Shown: positions 1-8,197 of the stretch, in pieces | Position numbering within the stretch: position 1 is the first letter of the stretch | How the letters are laid out: each line of letters opens with the position of its first letter | Assembly (NCBI GenBank): GCA_035455445.1 | Contig: DATIFC010000061.1 | Span: 1 to 24,424, forward strand | Source: AC-32 sp035455445 | GTDB taxonomy: Bacteria; Actinomycetota; Thermoleophilia; Gaiellales; Gaiellaceae | Reading direction: 5' to 3' | Length of the DNA stretch: 24,424 bases | Translations under genes and position numbers: made by a program | The notes under the pieces: model-generated | Databases searched by the model: none | What the model was told of the DNA's origin: nothing | What the model saw: only the letters and a program-made list of their open reading frames with translations

Positions 1-2
1 TG

Positions 3-644
3 GAAGGGCCCTACACCGTGGCGGCGGACGTCGGAGATGCAAGGCGCGTACTCGACGCGCTCGACTGGGAGAAGGCGTACGTCGTCGGCCACTCGTGGGG
101 CGGGCCGCTCGCCCTCCACGTCGCGGAGGTGATGCCGGAGCGACTCCTGGGCGTGCTGGCCGTCGACCCGCTCGGGGCGGTCGGCGACGGACGCTGGCCC
201 GAGTTCGACGAGGAGATGTTCCGCCGCACGCCGGAGGCCGTGCGCGAGCGGGCGCGCGAGCTCGACGAGCTGTCGACGGCCGGAGAGGCCGACGACGAGC
301 TGGCACTGGAGGGCTTTGCGCTGGTCTGGCCCGCGTACTTCGCCGATCCGGACGCTGCACCGATGATGCCGGAGGTGCGAATCTCGAGCGCGTGCTCGGC
401 CGAGATGGTGCCGTCGATCCAGGCCGCTTTGCCGGCGCTCGAGGCGGGGCTGCCGCAGATCCGCGTCCCCGTCGGCTTCGTCCACGGCTCACGCAGCCCG
501 ATGCCGCTCGCCGCCTCGACGGACGCAGCCGAGCGAATCCCGGGCGCGTGGGTCGAGGTCGTCGAGGGCGCCGGGCACTTCGTGTGGGTCGAGGCCCCCG
601 GCGCCGTTCGCGCAGCGCTCCGACGCTTGACCGTCAGCCGGTAG
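3..644 (+). CDS. alpha/beta hydrolase, 5'-truncated by window edge
   Basis: The reading frame is open to the first base of the window and no start is needed at the GTG at 18, so the N-terminus lies outside. The visible part contains the nucleophile elbow GHSWGG (Ser nucleophile) and, near the C-terminus, GAGHFVWVE with the expected catalytic His. This is the alpha/beta hydrolase fold family (esterase, epoxide hydrolase or haloperoxidase-like); the substrate cannot be told. The usual acid position after strand 6 (often HGxxDP) reads HGSRSPMP, with Ser where Asp is common, so the catalytic acid may sit elsewhere. The oxyanion-hole HG motif would be upstream of the window. The gene ends 47 bp before the convergent lipoprotein gene. 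No operon partner is visible. Confidence 0.88.
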   Translation, partial: EGPYTVAADVGDARRVLDALDWEKAYVVGHSWGGPLALHVAEVMPERLLGVLAVDPLGAVGDGRWPEFDEEMFRRTPEAVRERARELDELSTAGEADDELALEGFALVWPAYFADPDAAPMMPEVRISSACSAEMVPSIQAALPALEAGLPQIRVPVGFVHGSRSPMPLAASTDAAERIPGAWVEVVEGAGHFVWVEAPGAVRAALRRLTVSR

Positions 645-691
645 AGGTGCGTTCGTGCGCCCGCCGGCCCTGGGGGTGCCGGGCGCCGAAG

Positions 692-1141
692 TCATCCACA
701 GCGTGTCTCCCTCCGGCCCTGGTTCCCCAACACGGGCTCCTCCGTCTCGAGCCCGGTGGAGCAGTCACCGCAGAGCCTGACCGCCGCCTTCGCACGATGG
801 AGCAGGCTCGCGAACACGTTCACCGGGAGATGGCTGGAGCCGAGGTCGAGCAGGAACTTTCCGGTCAACCGCTCTTGATTCGGCGCGCCACGCTGGGAGA
901 ACGTCTGCAGCCGCGCCTCGATGCGCTGCAGCCGCCGGATGTCGGCGAGCGCAACGGCAACGGTGCGACGCTGGGCCCCGTTGAGCTTGCACACCGCCGA
1001 GCTTGCCGGCGTGCTCGCCGTCGGGGTCGCGGCGGGATGGGCGCGGCTGTTGCCGCAGCCGGCCGCCACCAACGCGACGACGGCGACGGCGAGCGCGAGA
1101 GCCCCCGCCGCCGACGCACGGGCTGCCGGGAAACGCGACAT
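692..1141 (-). CDS. small secreted lipoprotein of unknown function
   Basis: The 149-residue product starts with MSRFPAARAS, followed by a hydrophobic stretch (about residues 11-27) and a lipobox-like VAAGC with the modified Cys at residue 29. The mature part is therefore probably lipid-anchored on the outer face of the membrane. The mature N-terminus is a Pro/Thr/Ala-rich linker, then a helical segment with repeated basic residues. Extra cysteines at about residue 51, in RLCGDC, and near the C-terminus could form disulfides. I do not recognise a family. The ATG start is supported by the lipoprotein signal that follows it at once. A TAAGCT hexamer lies 8 nt upstream, with no clear ribosome binding site. 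Confidence 0.72.
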   Translation of the reverse strand: MSRFPAARASAAGALALAVAVVALVAAGCGNSRAHPAATPTASTPASSAVCKLNGAQRRTVAVALADIRRLQRIEARLQTFSQRGAPNQERLTGKFLLDLGSSHLPVNVFASLLHRAKAAVRLCGDCSTGLETEEPVLGNQGRRETRCG

Positions 1142-1149
1142 CTCGATCG

Positions 1150-1155
1150 AGCTTA
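1150..1155 (-). promoter_or_regulatory. possible -10 hexamer (TAAGCT) for the lipoprotein gene
   Basis: On the minus strand TAAGCT matches TAnnnT and lies 8 nt before the ATG of the lipoprotein gene, so transcription would begin at or next to the start codon. No -35 match is evident. The same arrangement recurs at other genes of this window. Position and pattern are seen; promoter function is inferred. Confidence 0.35.
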
Positions 1156-1156
1156 G

Positions 1157-1231
1157 CGGGAGTCCTCGGCGGTCCCGAGCCAGGCGCGGAGCGGGAATTC
1201 GCCGCCTCAGGATGCGCGGTGAGGACTCCCG
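1157..1231. repeat. 11-bp perfect inverted repeat in the lipoprotein upstream region
   Basis: CGGGAGTCCTC (1157-1167) is exactly reverse-complemented by GAGGACTCCCG (1221-1231), with 53 nt between. It lies in the 184-bp gap between the lipoprotein start and the NTF2-like gene end. It could be a hairpin, a paired regulator site or chance; nothing else was recognised in this gap. Confidence 0.35.
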
Positions 1232-1325
1232 ATGTCGACGTGGTTTCTCCGCCGGCGCACAGCGGGCCGACCGACCGAGCCGCCCTCGAGCGCGCGCTGC
1301 CCTGACGCCTGTCGGAGGGCGGCGG

Positions 1326-1712
1326 TCAGTCCGCCTGTGAATCGCTGCCGACCTGCGAGCGCGGTTCGCCGCCCGGCATCACCACGACCCTGACGATTCT
1401 TCCGTCGTCGAGCGTCAAGCGCACCGCGAAGTCGCGCACATAGGCCACCTCGCCGGTCTCACGCCAGCGAGCGATCTCGTGCGTTCGGGCAATGACGTCG
1501 CCCTCGATTTCCTCGAACTCGGGCTCCGCCTGTTCCATGGCGAACTGCTCGTCTCCGCCCGCCTTCTGAAGCACTTGCCTGCACGCTGCGATGCCACGGA
1601 CGCTACCGCGCGGCGTCACGGTCTCGACATCGGGATCGAGCAACTGTTCGGCCGCGTCCAGGTCATGCGCGACGACAGCCTCGACGAACTGGCGCGCGCG
1701 CGCGACCTTCAC
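1326..1712 (-). CDS. NTF2-like / SnoaL-like domain protein
   Basis: The 128-residue product fits the NTF2-like (SnoaL-like, LEH-like) cone fold by length and pattern: an N-terminal helix (ARARQFVEAVVAHDLDAAEQ), DPDVE after the first helices, a GIAACRQVL helix, and C-terminal strands ending in LTLDDGRIVRVVVM. The family includes polyketide cyclases, isomerases and many uncharacterised binding proteins, so no reaction can be assigned. The start is GTG at 1712. The gene begins 9 bp after the nrdJ stop on the same strand and is probably the distal gene of that transcript. A functional link to ribonucleotide reduction is not evident. Confidence 0.75.
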   Translation of the reverse strand: MKVARARQFVEAVVAHDLDAAEQLLDPDVETVTPRGSVRGIAACRQVLQKAGGDEQFAMEQAEPEFEEIEGDVIARTHEIARWRETGEVAYVRDFAVRLTLDDGRIVRVVVMPGGEPRSQVGSDSQAD

Positions 1713-1721
1713 CGGCTCAGC

Positions 1722-4478
1722 TCAGCTACAGCCGGTGTTCGTCCCGCAGTCGCGGCACGTGTAACAGCTGCCGGTCCGGACCATCCGCCCGCCGCACTTG
1801 GCGCACTCGACCGCGTCTTCCCACGCGTTGAAGAGGGCGGTCTGGCCCGGCGGGGCTGCCTCGGCGGCCTCCGCGCTCGGCGTCGACTCGCCGCTGTACT
1901 GCGCCGCCAGCTTCGCCTTCACCTCCGGCGAGAGGATTCCGGCCGCCTCCTGCTGCTCCGTGGTCAGGAACTTCTTGCCGAACCAGCGGAAGACGTAGTC
2001 GACGATCGACTTCGCGATGCGGATGTCGGCGTCGTTCGTCATGCCGCTCGGCTCGAAGCGCATGTGGGTCAGCTTCGAGACGTAGACCTCCGGCGGGACG
2101 CCGTACTGCAGGCCCATCGAGACCGCGATGCAGAGCGAGTTCATCAGGCCGGCGATCGTCGTCCCGTCCTTGGCGATGTCGACGAAGATGTCGCCGGGGG
2201 AGCCGTCCTCGTAGAGGCCGACGTGGATGTACCCCTCGTAGTCGCCGACGCGGAACTTGCGGCCGACCTCCTCGCGGTCGTCCGGGAGCCGGCGGCGCTG
2301 CGTCAGCGGCACGGGCGGCGCCGCCTCGAGCTGCGCGGCCTCGCCGTCCTTGCGGCCCGACAGCGGCTGGGCGACCTTGCAGTTGTCGCGGTAGATCGCG
2401 ATCGCCTTCACGCCGAGCTTCCACGCGTCGAGCAGGAGGCCGGACACCTCGTCGACGGAGACCGTCTCGGGCAGGTTGACCGTCTTCGAGATCGCGCCCG
2501 AGATGAACGGCTGCACTGCGCCCATCATCTTCACGTGGCCGGTGTAGTGGATCGCGCGGTCGCCGATCGCGCAGTCGAAGACCGGGTAGTGCTCCTGCTT
2601 CACGTACGGCGCGCCGACGACCGTGTTGCGCTCGTCGACGTACGCGACGACCTCCTCGACCTCGGTGGGCGCGTAGCCCAGCTTCTCGAGCGCCATCGGC
2701 ACGGTCTTGTTCGGGATCGTGATCTCGCCGCCGCCGACGAGCTTCTTCGACTTGACGAGCGAGAAGTCGGGCTCGACCCCGGTGGTGTCGCAATCCATCA
2801 TGAAGCTGATCGTCCCCGTAGGCGCGAGCACGCTCGCCTGCGCGTTGCGGTAGCCGTGCACCTCGCCGAGGTTCAGCGCCTCGTCCCACGCCTTGCGGCA
2901 GGCCGTCAGCAGGTCGCGCGGAACCGACTCGGAGTGCTCGATGTTGCCCACCGCCGCGCGGTGCATCGACATCACGCCGATCATCGCGCCGGCGTTCGGC
3001 CGGTACCCGGCGAACGGGCCCATGCGCGCGGCGATCTCGGCCGACTTGCGGTAGGCGCGACCGGTCATCAGGGCCGTGATCGCGGCCGCGTAGGCGCGGC
3101 CCTCGTCGGAGTCGTACGGCAGCCCGCGTGCCATCAGCAGCGCGCCGAGGTTCGCGTAGCCGAGCCCGAGCTGGCGGTAGGCCTTCGCGTTGCGCTCGAT
3201 CTCGGGCGTCGGGTACGACGAGTAGCCGACAAGGATCTCTTGCGCCAGGAAGGTGACGTCGACCGCGTGCTCGAACGCCTCGACGTCGAGCTCGCCGTCC
3301 TCGCGGCGGAACTTGAGCAGGTTCAGCGAGGCGAGGTTGCAGGCGGAGTCGTCGATCGACATGTACTCCGAGCACGGGTTGGACGCGTTGATGCGGCCCG
3401 TGTTCGGGAGCGTGTGCCACTTGTTGATCGTCGTGTCGTACTGCACGCCCGGGTCGGCCGAGCGCCAGGCGGCGTCGGCGATCTGGCGCAGCAGCTCCCT
3501 CGCCTTGACGGTGTCGACGACGGCGCCGTCGGTGCGGGCGGTCAGGTTCCAGTCGGCGTCGGCCGCGGCGGCCTCCATGAAGGCGTCGCTGACGCGGACC
3601 GAGTTGTTCGCGTTCTGGTACTGGATCGAGGCCCAGTCCTCCGAGTTCAGCGACATGTCGTAGCCGGCCGCCTCGAGGACGCGCGCCTTCTCCTCCTCGT
3701 GCGCCTTGCACCAGATGAACTGCTCGACGTCCGGGTGGTCGACGTCGAGCACGACCATCTTGGCCGCGCGCCGCGTCTTTCCCCCGGACTTGATCGTCCC
3801 GGCGGAGGCGTCGGCGCCGCGCATGAACGAGACCGGGCCGCTCGCGTAGCCGCCCTTGGAGAGCTGCTCCTTCGAGGAGCGCAGCTTGGAGAGGTTGACG
3901 CCCGAGCCCGAGCCGCCGCGGAAGATGATGCCCTCGCGGCGGATCCAGTCGAGGATGTCCTCCATCGAGTCGTCGATCGAGAGGATGAAGCAGGCGCTGC
4001 ACTGCGGCTTCTCCTCGAAGCCGACGTTGAACCAGACCGGCGAGTTGAAGGCGACGTACTGGTTGACGAGCAGCGCCTTCAGCTCGGCCTCGAAGGTCTC
4101 GGCTTCCTCGTCGTCGGCGAAGTAGCCGCCCTCGCGGCCCCAGGCGACGATCGTGTCGACGACGCGGCCGATCATCTGCTTGACGCTGCGCTCGCGCTCG
4201 GGCGAGGACATGCGGCCGCGGAAGTACTTCTGGGCGACGATGTTGGTCGCCGTCTGCGACCAGAACTTCGGGAACTCGACGTCCTTCTGCTCGAAGGCCG
4301 GGCCGTCCTTCCCGGGGATCAGGGCGTCGCGCGTCTCCCACTCGATCTCGTCGAACGGGTCGCGGCCGGGGATCGTGAAGAAGCGGCGCACGCCGAGACC
4401 GGCAGACTTCTCGACCACCGTGTTCTCGAGCTGCTCGTCCGCGATTTCGACGGTCTCCAACTGCCTTGCTGACGCCAT
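1722..4478 (-). CDS. nrdJ: class II (B12-dependent) ribonucleoside-diphosphate reductase
   Basis: The 918-residue product reduces ribonucleotides to deoxyribonucleotides using adenosylcobalamin as radical source. Visible hallmarks are NSPVWFNVGF followed by QCSACFILSIDDS (redox-active Cys near 160-163), the finger-loop region SNPCSEYMS (radical-site Cys 369, Glu 371) followed by DDSACNLASLNLL, and LAPTGTISFMMDCDTTGVEP. The C-terminus is the zinc-ribbon and redox tail typical of actinobacterial NrdJ: CAKCGG, CYTCRDCG, TNTGCS. The length matches the family. The ATG at 4478 is preceded by a strong GGGAGGT ribosome binding site, which fixes the start. The gene lies 79 bp downstream of the cyclase/ATPase gene on the same strand. 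I found no cobalamin riboswitch or NrdR-box-like palindrome in that 79-bp gap, and no nrdR in the window. Confidence 0.97.
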   Translation of the reverse strand: MASARQLETVEIADEQLENTVVEKSAGLGVRRFFTIPGRDPFDEIEWETRDALIPGKDGPAFEQKDVEFPKFWSQTATNIVAQKYFRGRMSSPERERSVKQMIGRVVDTIVAWGREGGYFADDEEAETFEAELKALLVNQYVAFNSPVWFNVGFEEKPQCSACFILSIDDSMEDILDWIRREGIIFRGGSGSGVNLSKLRSSKEQLSKGGYASGPVSFMRGADASAGTIKSGGKTRRAAKMVVLDVDHPDVEQFIWCKAHEEEKARVLEAAGYDMSLNSEDWASIQYQNANNSVRVSDAFMEAAAADADWNLTARTDGAVVDTVKARELLRQIADAAWRSADPGVQYDTTINKWHTLPNTGRINASNPCSEYMSIDDSACNLASLNLLKFRREDGELDVEAFEHAVDVTFLAQEILVGYSSYPTPEIERNAKAYRQLGLGYANLGALLMARGLPYDSDEGRAYAAAITALMTGRAYRKSAEIAARMGPFAGYRPNAGAMIGVMSMHRAAVGNIEHSESVPRDLLTACRKAWDEALNLGEVHGYRNAQASVLAPTGTISFMMDCDTTGVEPDFSLVKSKKLVGGGEITIPNKTVPMALEKLGYAPTEVEEVVAYVDERNTVVGAPYVKQEHYPVFDCAIGDRAIHYTGHVKMMGAVQPFISGAISKTVNLPETVSVDEVSGLLLDAWKLGVKAIAIYRDNCKVAQPLSGRKDGEAAQLEAAPPVPLTQRRRLPDDREEVGRKFRVGDYEGYIHVGLYEDGSPGDIFVDIAKDGTTIAGLMNSLCIAVSMGLQYGVPPEVYVSKLTHMRFEPSGMTNDADIRIAKSIVDYVFRWFGKKFLTTEQQEAAGILSPEVKAKLAAQYSGESTPSAEAAEAAPPGQTALFNAWEDAVECAKCGGRMVRTGSCYTCRDCGTNTGCS

Positions 4479-4557
4479 TTCCCGACCTCCCGTGGGCCTA
4501 CCGAATGGTATTGATGAGCGCCCGGGTCGGCGTGCCTGCGCGGCTCGAGCGGACCGC

Positions 4558-7500
4558 TCAGGCTAGAGGCGGGTTCGGACGGATCGCGGCCGGTGCCTCG
4601 GGAGCACTCAGGAAGCGGACTGCGCCCGCCGCGCGGTGGAACTCGTCGGCCTCCGCGCTCGGCTCGCCGGACCGGTAGCGGGTGTACGCCGCCGCGGCCC
4701 TGTGCCCCGTCGCCGCGATCGTGTCGGCGGCGCGGCGCGCCTCGCCCGCGACGATCGCGCGGGCGGCCTCGCGCCAGCTGCTCTCGACCGGGGTCGCGTC
4801 GAGGATGACGGCGGCGAGCTCGTCGCCGCGCTCGAGGTCGACGAAGACCCAGGCGACCTCGGCCAAGGTCGGGAAGGGCGTGCAGAACGCGGGCACGAGG
4901 GACGGGCCGGCTGCCAGGAAGGCGCTGGCGAGCTCGCGCGCCTCGGCCGGCCGTCCGTGCGCGGCCGCGATGGCTGCTCCCACCGGGTAGCCTGCGGCCT
5001 GTGCCTGGAGGTCGGAGGCGCGCGCGAGCTCCGCGGCCCGCGCGCTGTCGACGTCGGCACCGGCGTCGTCGCCGCGAGCGAACCGAATCCAGGCCCGCAG
5101 CGCGTACATGATCGGGTCGGTGTAGTTCGCGGTTCCCGCCTCCGCCGCGGCGATCAGCTCGTCGCTGAGCGCGAGCGCCTCGTCCCAGTCTCCGTCGAGG
5201 TACGCCCAGGCAGCGGCCATCGCCCGCGCGCTCCGGAGGGAACGGCCGAGCCCGTAGCGCTGGGACAGCTCCAGTCCGACCTCCCAGACCCGGCGCGCGT
5301 CCGCGAGCCTCGAGAAGATCTGGAGCTCGGAGGAGAGGTTGTCGTGGCCGGTGACGACCATGTCGACGTTCGCGTCTGCATCCGCGATCGCGATCCCCTC
5401 CTCGATCTCCGCGAGGCCGCCCTCGTCGCCGAGACAGCAGCGGGCGGTGCCCATGACGATGTGCAGGCGCGCGAGCTGGTCCTGCATCCCGAGCGCCGTG
5501 ACGAGCGGGAGCGCCTCGGTGCCGATGCGGATCGACTCCTCGAACTCGCCGCCGAGCATCAGGTAGCCGCTCTGGTGAGCGAGCGCCTCCGCCCTCGCGC
5601 GCGAGGCGGGCTGGCCGGCGACGGCGTCGAGCGCTTCGGCGAGGTAGCGGTCGGTCGCGGCACGGTCGCCCGAGAACCACGCGAGCCGGGAAGCGACCGA
5701 TGCCGCCGCCGCCATCCCCTCGGTGTCACCGTTCGCGCGGAAGCCCTCGATCGCCTCGGTCATCAGCTCGGGCGTGCCGCCGCCGACGACCATCATGGCG
5801 CGACCGCGGCGCAGCAGCAGCTCCGGCCTGGCGGGATCTTCGGAGGGCAACAGCTCGAGCGCGTCGGCGAAGAAGGCGGCGGCCGCGTCGAACGCCGAGA
5901 GCGAGAACGCGCGCTCGCCGGCGGCTGCCAGCGCCTCGCTCGCCTTCCGGATGAGCTGCGGGTCGTCCTCTGCGCCCGCGGCCCGGGCGAGCTCGAGCGC
6001 CTGCTTGTAGTGGTGCGCGAGCAGCTCGGCATGGTCTTCCGGCCGCCCGAGGCTCTCGATCCACGCGGCCGCCCCGCGGTGCTTCTGCCCGCGCTCGCGC
6101 CGCGGGATCTGGCCGTACGCGACGTCGCGGAGGAGGACGTGCTGGAAGGCGTACTGCACGTCTCCGGCGACCGTCGACTGGCGTTCGCGGCGGACGAAGT
6201 CCTTGCGCTCGAGCGAGCGAAGCGCCTCTTCGGACGCGCCCTCCCCCGTGAGGCCGCCGAGCCAGAAGACCTTCCCGTGGACGGCGGCCTCCTGCAGCAG
6301 GTCCTTCTCGATGCGCGGCAGCGCGTCGAGCCGCGCGGCGATCACGCCCTGCACCGACTCGGGCAGGGTGCCGGTCGTGCCGCGCTCGCTCAGCATGCGC
6401 ACGTACTGCTCGGCGAAGAGGGGATTGCCGCCGGCGCGTTCCAGCAGCGCCTGCCGCTCCTCGGCCGCCTGGACGGGGCTGCCGAGCAGCTCGCCGATCA
6501 GGTTCGCCGTCTGGTCGTCGTCCAGGGGCCGCAGCGAGATCGTCGTCGCGTTCGCCTTGCCGCCGCCCCACGAGCGGCGCCGCTCGAGGAGCTCCGGCCG
6601 CGCCGTGCCGACGACGAGCAGGGGAGCATCCCGCAGCCAGTCGACCAGATCGTCGAGGAAGTCGAGCAGGCCGTCGTCCGCCCAGTGCAAATCCTCGAAA
6701 ACGAGCACCGTCGGCCCGCGCGCGGCAACGGCGTCGAGGAACCGCCGCCACGCCGCGCCGGCGGACTCCGCCCCCGCCTGCCGGCGGTCGGCGAGCCCGA
6801 CGAGCGCGCGCAGCTCCGCTTCGACCCAGCGCGCGTCCCCCTCGTCGAGGACGAGCTGTGCGACCGCAGCGCCGAGCTTCGCCGACGCCTCCTCGGAAGC
6901 GTCGGACTCGAGGATGCCGGCCTCGGCCTTCACGACCTCGCCGAGCGCCCAGTACGTGATGCTCTCGCCGTACGGGATGCAACGGCCCTGGCGCCAACGG
7001 ATCAGCTCGCTCTCCTCGTCGACCTCGCGGAAGAGCTCGGAGACGAGCCGTGACTTCCCGATGCCGGGCACGCCGACGAGGGTGACGAGCTGAGCCGCCC
7101 GCTCGCTGCGCACGCGCGCGAGCAGCGAGCGCAGCAGCTCGAGCTCCTGCTCGCGGCCGACGAGCGGGACGCGCGGCCGTTCGGACAGGTCGACGCCGAA
7201 GCGGCCGATCGCCTCGCTGGCCTCCCAGACCGCGATCGGCTCGGACTTGCCCTTGCCGTGCACCGGCTCCGCCTCCCGGAAACGGATCGCGCCCTCGGTC
7301 GCGCGGCGGGTCGACTCGCCGACGAGGATCCCGTTGACCGGTGCGGCCGACTGCATGCGCGCGGCGGTGTTCACGACGTCGCCCGCGACCATCGCCTCGC
7401 CCTCAGCGGCACGCGCGCCCAGGCTGACCAGAGCCTCGCCGGTGTTGACCGCAATCCGCACCTGCAGCGCCTTCTGCTGCTTCGCCCAGTCGCGGATCGA

Positions 7501-7839
7501 GAGCGCCGCGCGCACGGCTCGCTCGGGGTCGTCCTCGTGCGCGACGGGCGCGCCGAAGACCGCCATCACCGCGTCGCCGATGAACTTCTCGACCGTGCCG
7601 CCGTGCCACTCGAGCTCCGCGCGGACGCGCGCGTGATACGGCGAGAGCACGCTGCGGACGTCCTCGGGGTCGAGCCGCTCGGCCTGCGCGGTGAAGCCGA
7701 CGAGGTCGACGAAGACGACCGTGACGGTCTTGCGCTCCTCGCCGCCGTCTCGCTCGGGCGTCGCGAGCGGCGCGCCGCAGGCGTTGCAGAACCGTGAGTC
7801 GTCCGGGTTCTCGCGCCGGCAGCTCGGGCACGTGAGCAT
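4558..7839 (-). CDS. zinc-ribbon / class III adenylate-guanylate cyclase / AAA ATPase / TPR regulator
   Basis: A large cytosolic multidomain protein of about 1,093 residues. Domain order (numbering from the GTG two codons upstream): zinc ribbon CPSC...CNAC (residues 6-23); class III cyclase catalytic domain (about 40-210) with metal Asp 47 in VFVDLVGFT, Lys 87 and Asp 91 in EKFIGDAVMAVFG, and GDVVNTAAR supplying Asp 156, Asn 159 and Arg 163, so it looks catalytically complete; a STAND/AAA_16-type ATPase beginning LVGREQEL with Walker A GVPGIGKSR (258-266) and Walker B VLVFEDLHWAD; then a long alpha-helical TPR-like C-terminal half. Such proteins are common, mostly uncharacterised signalling ATPases. 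ATG 7839 is preferred over GTG 7845 because the related zinc-ribbon sequence at 8120 aligns codon for codon from this ATG onward. The substrate (ATP or GTP) is inferred only from the Lys/Asp pair. Confidence 0.93.
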   Translation of the reverse strand: MLTCPSCRRENPDDSRFCNACGAPLATPERDGGEERKTVTVVFVDLVGFTAQAERLDPEDVRSVLSPYHARVRAELEWHGGTVEKFIGDAVMAVFGAPVAHEDDPERAVRAALSIRDWAKQQKALQVRIAVNTGEALVSLGARAAEGEAMVAGDVVNTAARMQSAAPVNGILVGESTRRATEGAIRFREAEPVHGKGKSEPIAVWEASEAIGRFGVDLSERPRVPLVGREQELELLRSLLARVRSERAAQLVTLVGVPGIGKSRLVSELFREVDEESELIRWRQGRCIPYGESITYWALGEVVKAEAGILESDASEEASAKLGAAVAQLVLDEGDARWVEAELRALVGLADRRQAGAESAGAAWRRFLDAVAARGPTVLVFEDLHWADDGLLDFLDDLVDWLRDAPLLVVGTARPELLERRRSWGGGKANATTISLRPLDDDQTANLIGELLGSPVQAAEERQALLERAGGNPLFAEQYVRMLSERGTTGTLPESVQGVIAARLDALPRIEKDLLQEAAVHGKVFWLGGLTGEGASEEALRSLERKDFVRRERQSTVAGDVQYAFQHVLLRDVAYGQIPRRERGQKHRGAAAWIESLGRPEDHAELLAHHYKQALELARAAGAEDDPQLIRKASEALAAAGERAFSLSAFDAAAAFFADALELLPSEDPARPELLLRRGRAMMVVGGGTPELMTEAIEGFRANGDTEGMAAAASVASRLAWFSGDRAATDRYLAEALDAVAGQPASRARAEALAHQSGYLMLGGEFEESIRIGTEALPLVTALGMQDQLARLHIVMGTARCCLGDEGGLAEIEEGIAIADADANVDMVVTGHDNLSSELQIFSRLADARRVWEVGLELSQRYGLGRSLRSARAMAAAWAYLDGDWDEALALSDELIAAAEAGTANYTDPIMYALRAWIRFARGDDAGADVDSARAAELARASDLQAQAAGYPVGAAIAAAHGRPAEARELASAFLAAGPSLVPAFCTPFPTLAEVAWVFVDLERGDELAAVILDATPVESSWREAARAIVAGEARRAADTIAATGHRAAAAYTRYRSGEPSAEADEFHRAAGAVRFLSAPEAPAAIRPNPPLA

Positions 7840-7904
7840 GCGCACAGCCTACGACGGGCACCGAAGAACACGCGGCCCGCCCGTCGCGCGGTTGTGCCTG
7901 TGGA

Positions 7905-8120
7905 TCAGGACGTCACGGCGGACTCGGCGAGGAGCGCTCGCGTCTCCTCGTGGAGGACGACGAGCCGGTGCGCGACGATCGCCTTCGTCTCGTCGATGTA
8001 GCGGGCCAGCAGCGCGCGCAGCGCCTCCGGGTCGACCGACTCGCCGAGCCCCGTCCCGCACGGGTTGCAGAAGCGCGATCCGGCCGGGTTCTCGCGGCCG
8101 CAGCTCGGGCAGGTCAGCAG
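7905..8120 (-). pseudogene. zinc-ribbon remnant or CTG-started small protein, paralogous to the cyclase N-terminus
   Basis: A minus-strand frame of 71 codons reads LLTCPSCGRENPAGSRFCNPC and then a charged helix ending AESAVTS and TGA. Its first 25 codons closely match the start of the neighbouring cyclase (MLTCPSCRRENPDDSRFCNAC), with all four zinc-ligand Cys kept, but the position of the cyclase ATG is CTG and an in-frame TGA lies one codon further upstream. No ATG, GTG or TTG start exists in the frame. The helix after the zinc ribbon does not resemble a cyclase. It is either a decayed duplicate that lost its start and catalytic parts, or a small zinc-ribbon protein translated from CTG. It sits 65 bp upstream of the cyclase on the same strand. 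Confidence 0.5.
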
Positions 8121-8182
8121 GCGTCAAGCGTACGACGGCCGCTTCGGCAGGTCACGGTCTAGGACGCCGGTCGCATCTGCGC

Positions 8183-8188
8183 TATACC
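8183..8188 (+). promoter_or_regulatory. possible -10 hexamer (TATACC) for the MMPL gene
   Basis: TATACC ends 9 nt before the ATG at 8198 in the 77-bp gap that separates the divergent zinc-ribbon remnant and the MMPL gene. The spacing predicts a leaderless or nearly leaderless mRNA. There is no clear -35 element. Confidence 0.35.
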
Positions 8189-8197
8189 TGATCGTGG

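Noticed and set aside
1479..4472. 997-codon plus-strand open frame across nrdJ
   Set aside because: It mirrors nrdJ on the other strand, is full of Arg/Asp/Val runs typical of GC-rich antisense frames and has no recognisable domain.
4479..4557. Cobalamin riboswitch or NrdR box before nrdJ
   Set aside because: The gap is only 79 bp and shows neither a B12-box-like sequence nor an NrdR-type palindrome; only a ribosome binding site is visible.
4636..7053. 805-codon plus-strand open frame opposite the cyclase/ATPase gene
   Set aside because: Antisense shadow caused by high GC3; no motifs, and the opposite strand has complete cyclase and P-loop motifs.
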